Assembly (NCBI GenBank): GCA_010027295.1 | Contig: RGVM01000148.1 | Span: forward strand, 1-6,684 | Direction of reading: 5' to 3' | DNA length: 6,684 bases | From: Chitinophagia bacterium | Lineage (GTDB): Bacteria > Bacteroidota > Bacteroidia > Chitinophagales > Chitinophagaceae | Part shown: positions 5,656-6,684 of the stretch, in pieces | Position numbering within the stretch: position 1 is the stretch's first letter | Layout: every line of letters begins with the position of its first letter | Position numbers and translations under genes: made by a program | The notes under the pieces: model-generated | What the model was told of the DNA's origin: nothing | Databases searched by the model: none | What the model saw: the letters and a program-made list of their open reading frames with translations, nothing else

Positions 5656-6657
5656 TCACCTGACGCGGCGGCCTTTCCACTGATAGGTTCCCGCTTGCCC
5701 GAGCAGGCCGGCAAGGAGGGTGTACGCCACATGGAAGGGCTGTGCCACCGGGAACCAGGAAAGGCTGCGCCGCATGCCGAAGAAACCGGCCACCGGCCAG
5801 AGGAAGGCAAGTTCCACGGCCGTCTTGCCGAGCAGCAGCCAGCCGGCGGTGCGCAGCAGCAACGGGTCGTGGAGGAGCCCTGCCACGGCTAATACCGGCA
5901 GCGACAGGTTCGCCAGCCATACGAGCAGCAGCACGAGGAAGATGCGGCGCTCCTCGTAGAACCTCGCCTTGCTAGCCCAGCGGATGCGCTGACGCAGGAA
6001 GGCCCGCAGGTTCTGGGCCGGGGCCGTACTGACGATGGCATCGGAAGAGAGGCAATAGCCTATCCGCGTGCCGGATCGGCTGGCGACCTTCTGCATCAGC
6101 AGCATGTCGTCGCCGGAGGCGATGCCGTCGATCCCTTCAAAGCCGCCCACCGCCTCGAAGACTGTCTTCCGATACCCCAGGTTGGCACCGTTGCACATGC
6201 CGTGGAAGCCATCGCTCACGGCGGCGGCGGTAATGCCCTGCAGCGATAGGAAGTCGAGCCGTTGGAAAGTGCCGAGGGGGCCGCCGCCTTCGAGGAACCG
6301 AACAGGGGCCGCGAGGAAGTCGAAGTCCCCCGTCTCCTGGCAGGCCGCCAGGGTCCGCAGCCAGGCGGGTCCCATGCGGCAGTCCGCATCGGTGGTCAGG
6401 ATCAGGGTGCCCTGTGCCGCCCGGATACCGGCGGTGAGGGCGGCTTTCTTGCCCATCTCCCCGGGGGCGACCTCCGACAGCCGGATGAGGCGCACTCCTT
6501 TTCCGGAGAAGCCTTCGACGATGCCTGACGTCCCGTCCGTCGAATGGTCGTCCACGACGATCACCTCGAATAGGTCCCCTGGGTAGTCCTGCGCGACGAG
6601 GTCCGCCAGGCAGCGGTGGATGCCGCCGGCCTCGTCGCGCAGGACTACCCAGGGGAC
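5656..6657 (-). CDS. Membrane-anchored family 2 glycosyltransferase, N-terminus missing
   Basis: This is a GT2 (GT-A fold) enzyme that transfers a sugar from a nucleotide sugar at the cytoplasmic face. Numbered from GTG at 6564, the landmarks are VVDDHSTDGT (3-12), GKKAALTAG (38-46), the metal-binding DAD (59-61), SGDD (150-153, at the catalytic-base position) and QRIRW (192-196, the QxxRW motif of processive-type enzymes). Three membrane helices lie at about 206-230, 237-260 and 275-292. The protein ends YQWKGRRVR. Family-like sequence continues upstream of the GTG as RDEAGG...HRCLADLVAQDYPGD, including the usual R(N/D)EA motif. The true start is therefore further upstream, and the GTG would remove part of the nucleotide-binding fold. 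The frame is open only to a TAG at 6658-6660, inside the right arm of a fold-back repeat, so sequence beyond about 6630 is suspect. The usual N-terminal helix is absent. The acceptor is unknown; the gene precedes the permease by 39 bp. Confidence 0.88.
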   Translation of the reverse strand, partial: VPWVVLRDEAGGIHRCLADLVAQDYPGDLFEVIVVDDHSTDGTSGIVEGFSGKGVRLIRLSEVAPGEMGKKAALTAGIRAAQGTLILTTDADCRMGPAWLRTLAACQETGDFDFLAAPVRFLEGGGPLGTFQRLDFLSLQGITAAAVSDGFHGMCNGANLGYRKTVFEAVGGFEGIDGIASGDDMLLMQKVASRSGTRIGYCLSSDAIVSTAPAQNLRAFLRQRIRWASKARFYEERRIFLVLLLVWLANLSLPVLAVAGLLHDPLLLRTAGWLLLGKTAVELAFLWPVAGFFGMRRSLSWFPVAQPFHVAYTLLAGLLGQAGTYQWKGRRVR

Positions 6658-6684
6658 CTATTCGAGGTGATCGTCGTGGACGAC
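6547..6684. repeat. Inverted repeat (fold-back) at window end, 55-bp arms
   Basis: Bases 6547-6601 are the exact reverse complement of 6630-6684, with a 28-base loop (6602-6629). The right arm runs to the very last base, so the repeat may extend further. The left arm encodes normal glycosyltransferase sequence (LVAQDYPGD through VVDD on the minus strand). The right arm is that sequence inverted and brings a stop codon (6658-6660) into the glycosyltransferase frame. A perfect long palindrome inside a conserved domain is best read as a fold-back chimera or assembly-end artefact; a real inverted duplication is the alternative. Confidence 0.95.

Overview
The window is high-GC bacterial DNA, about 60% or more G+C by eye, and most likely comes from a Bacteroidota genome. 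This lineage call rests on four cues. A degenerate 7-bp repeat of a kind I associate with Bacteroidota intergenic DNA sits at the left edge. TAnnTTTG-like -7 promoter elements lie just upstream of start codons. The peptide-type ABC permease has a long insert after its first membrane helix. The small two-helix membrane protein is of a type I associate with this phylum. I cannot place it below phylum.

The left half (about 122-3794) is on the plus strand and is the tail of a surface-polysaccharide assembly cluster. It holds a Wzx/MATE-like flippase that has lost its first membrane helices at the left edge, a Wzz-like chain-length protein, and a WaaL/Wzy-type O-antigen ligase or polymerase. The Wzz-like and ligase genes abut exactly. 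Together they would flip lipid-linked glycan units across the inner membrane, set chain length, and polymerise the glycan or attach it to its acceptor. The ligase gene runs into six exact-period 19-bp tandem repeats, which encode its last 17 or so residues and its stop codon.

The right half (about 3918-6657) is on the minus strand and converges on the first. In transcription order it holds a membrane-anchored family 2 glycosyltransferase whose N-terminus is missing, a DppC/OppC-type ABC permease, and a small secreted or membrane protein of unknown function. That gene is closed by a clear hairpin-plus-U-tract terminator.

Both edges look like assembly or rearrangement boundaries. On the left, a 98-bp heptamer array runs into a flippase lacking its start. 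On the right, the last 138 bp form a near-perfect fold-back with 55-bp arms and a 28-bp loop that cuts off the glycosyltransferase. I see no RNA genes, CRISPR array, insertion sequence or defence system, and nothing that convincingly amounts to a new biological system. The most informative irregularities are the 19-bp array translated as the ligase C-terminus, the two abnormal ends, and the promoter-like elements placed so close to start codons that the transcripts would be nearly leaderless.
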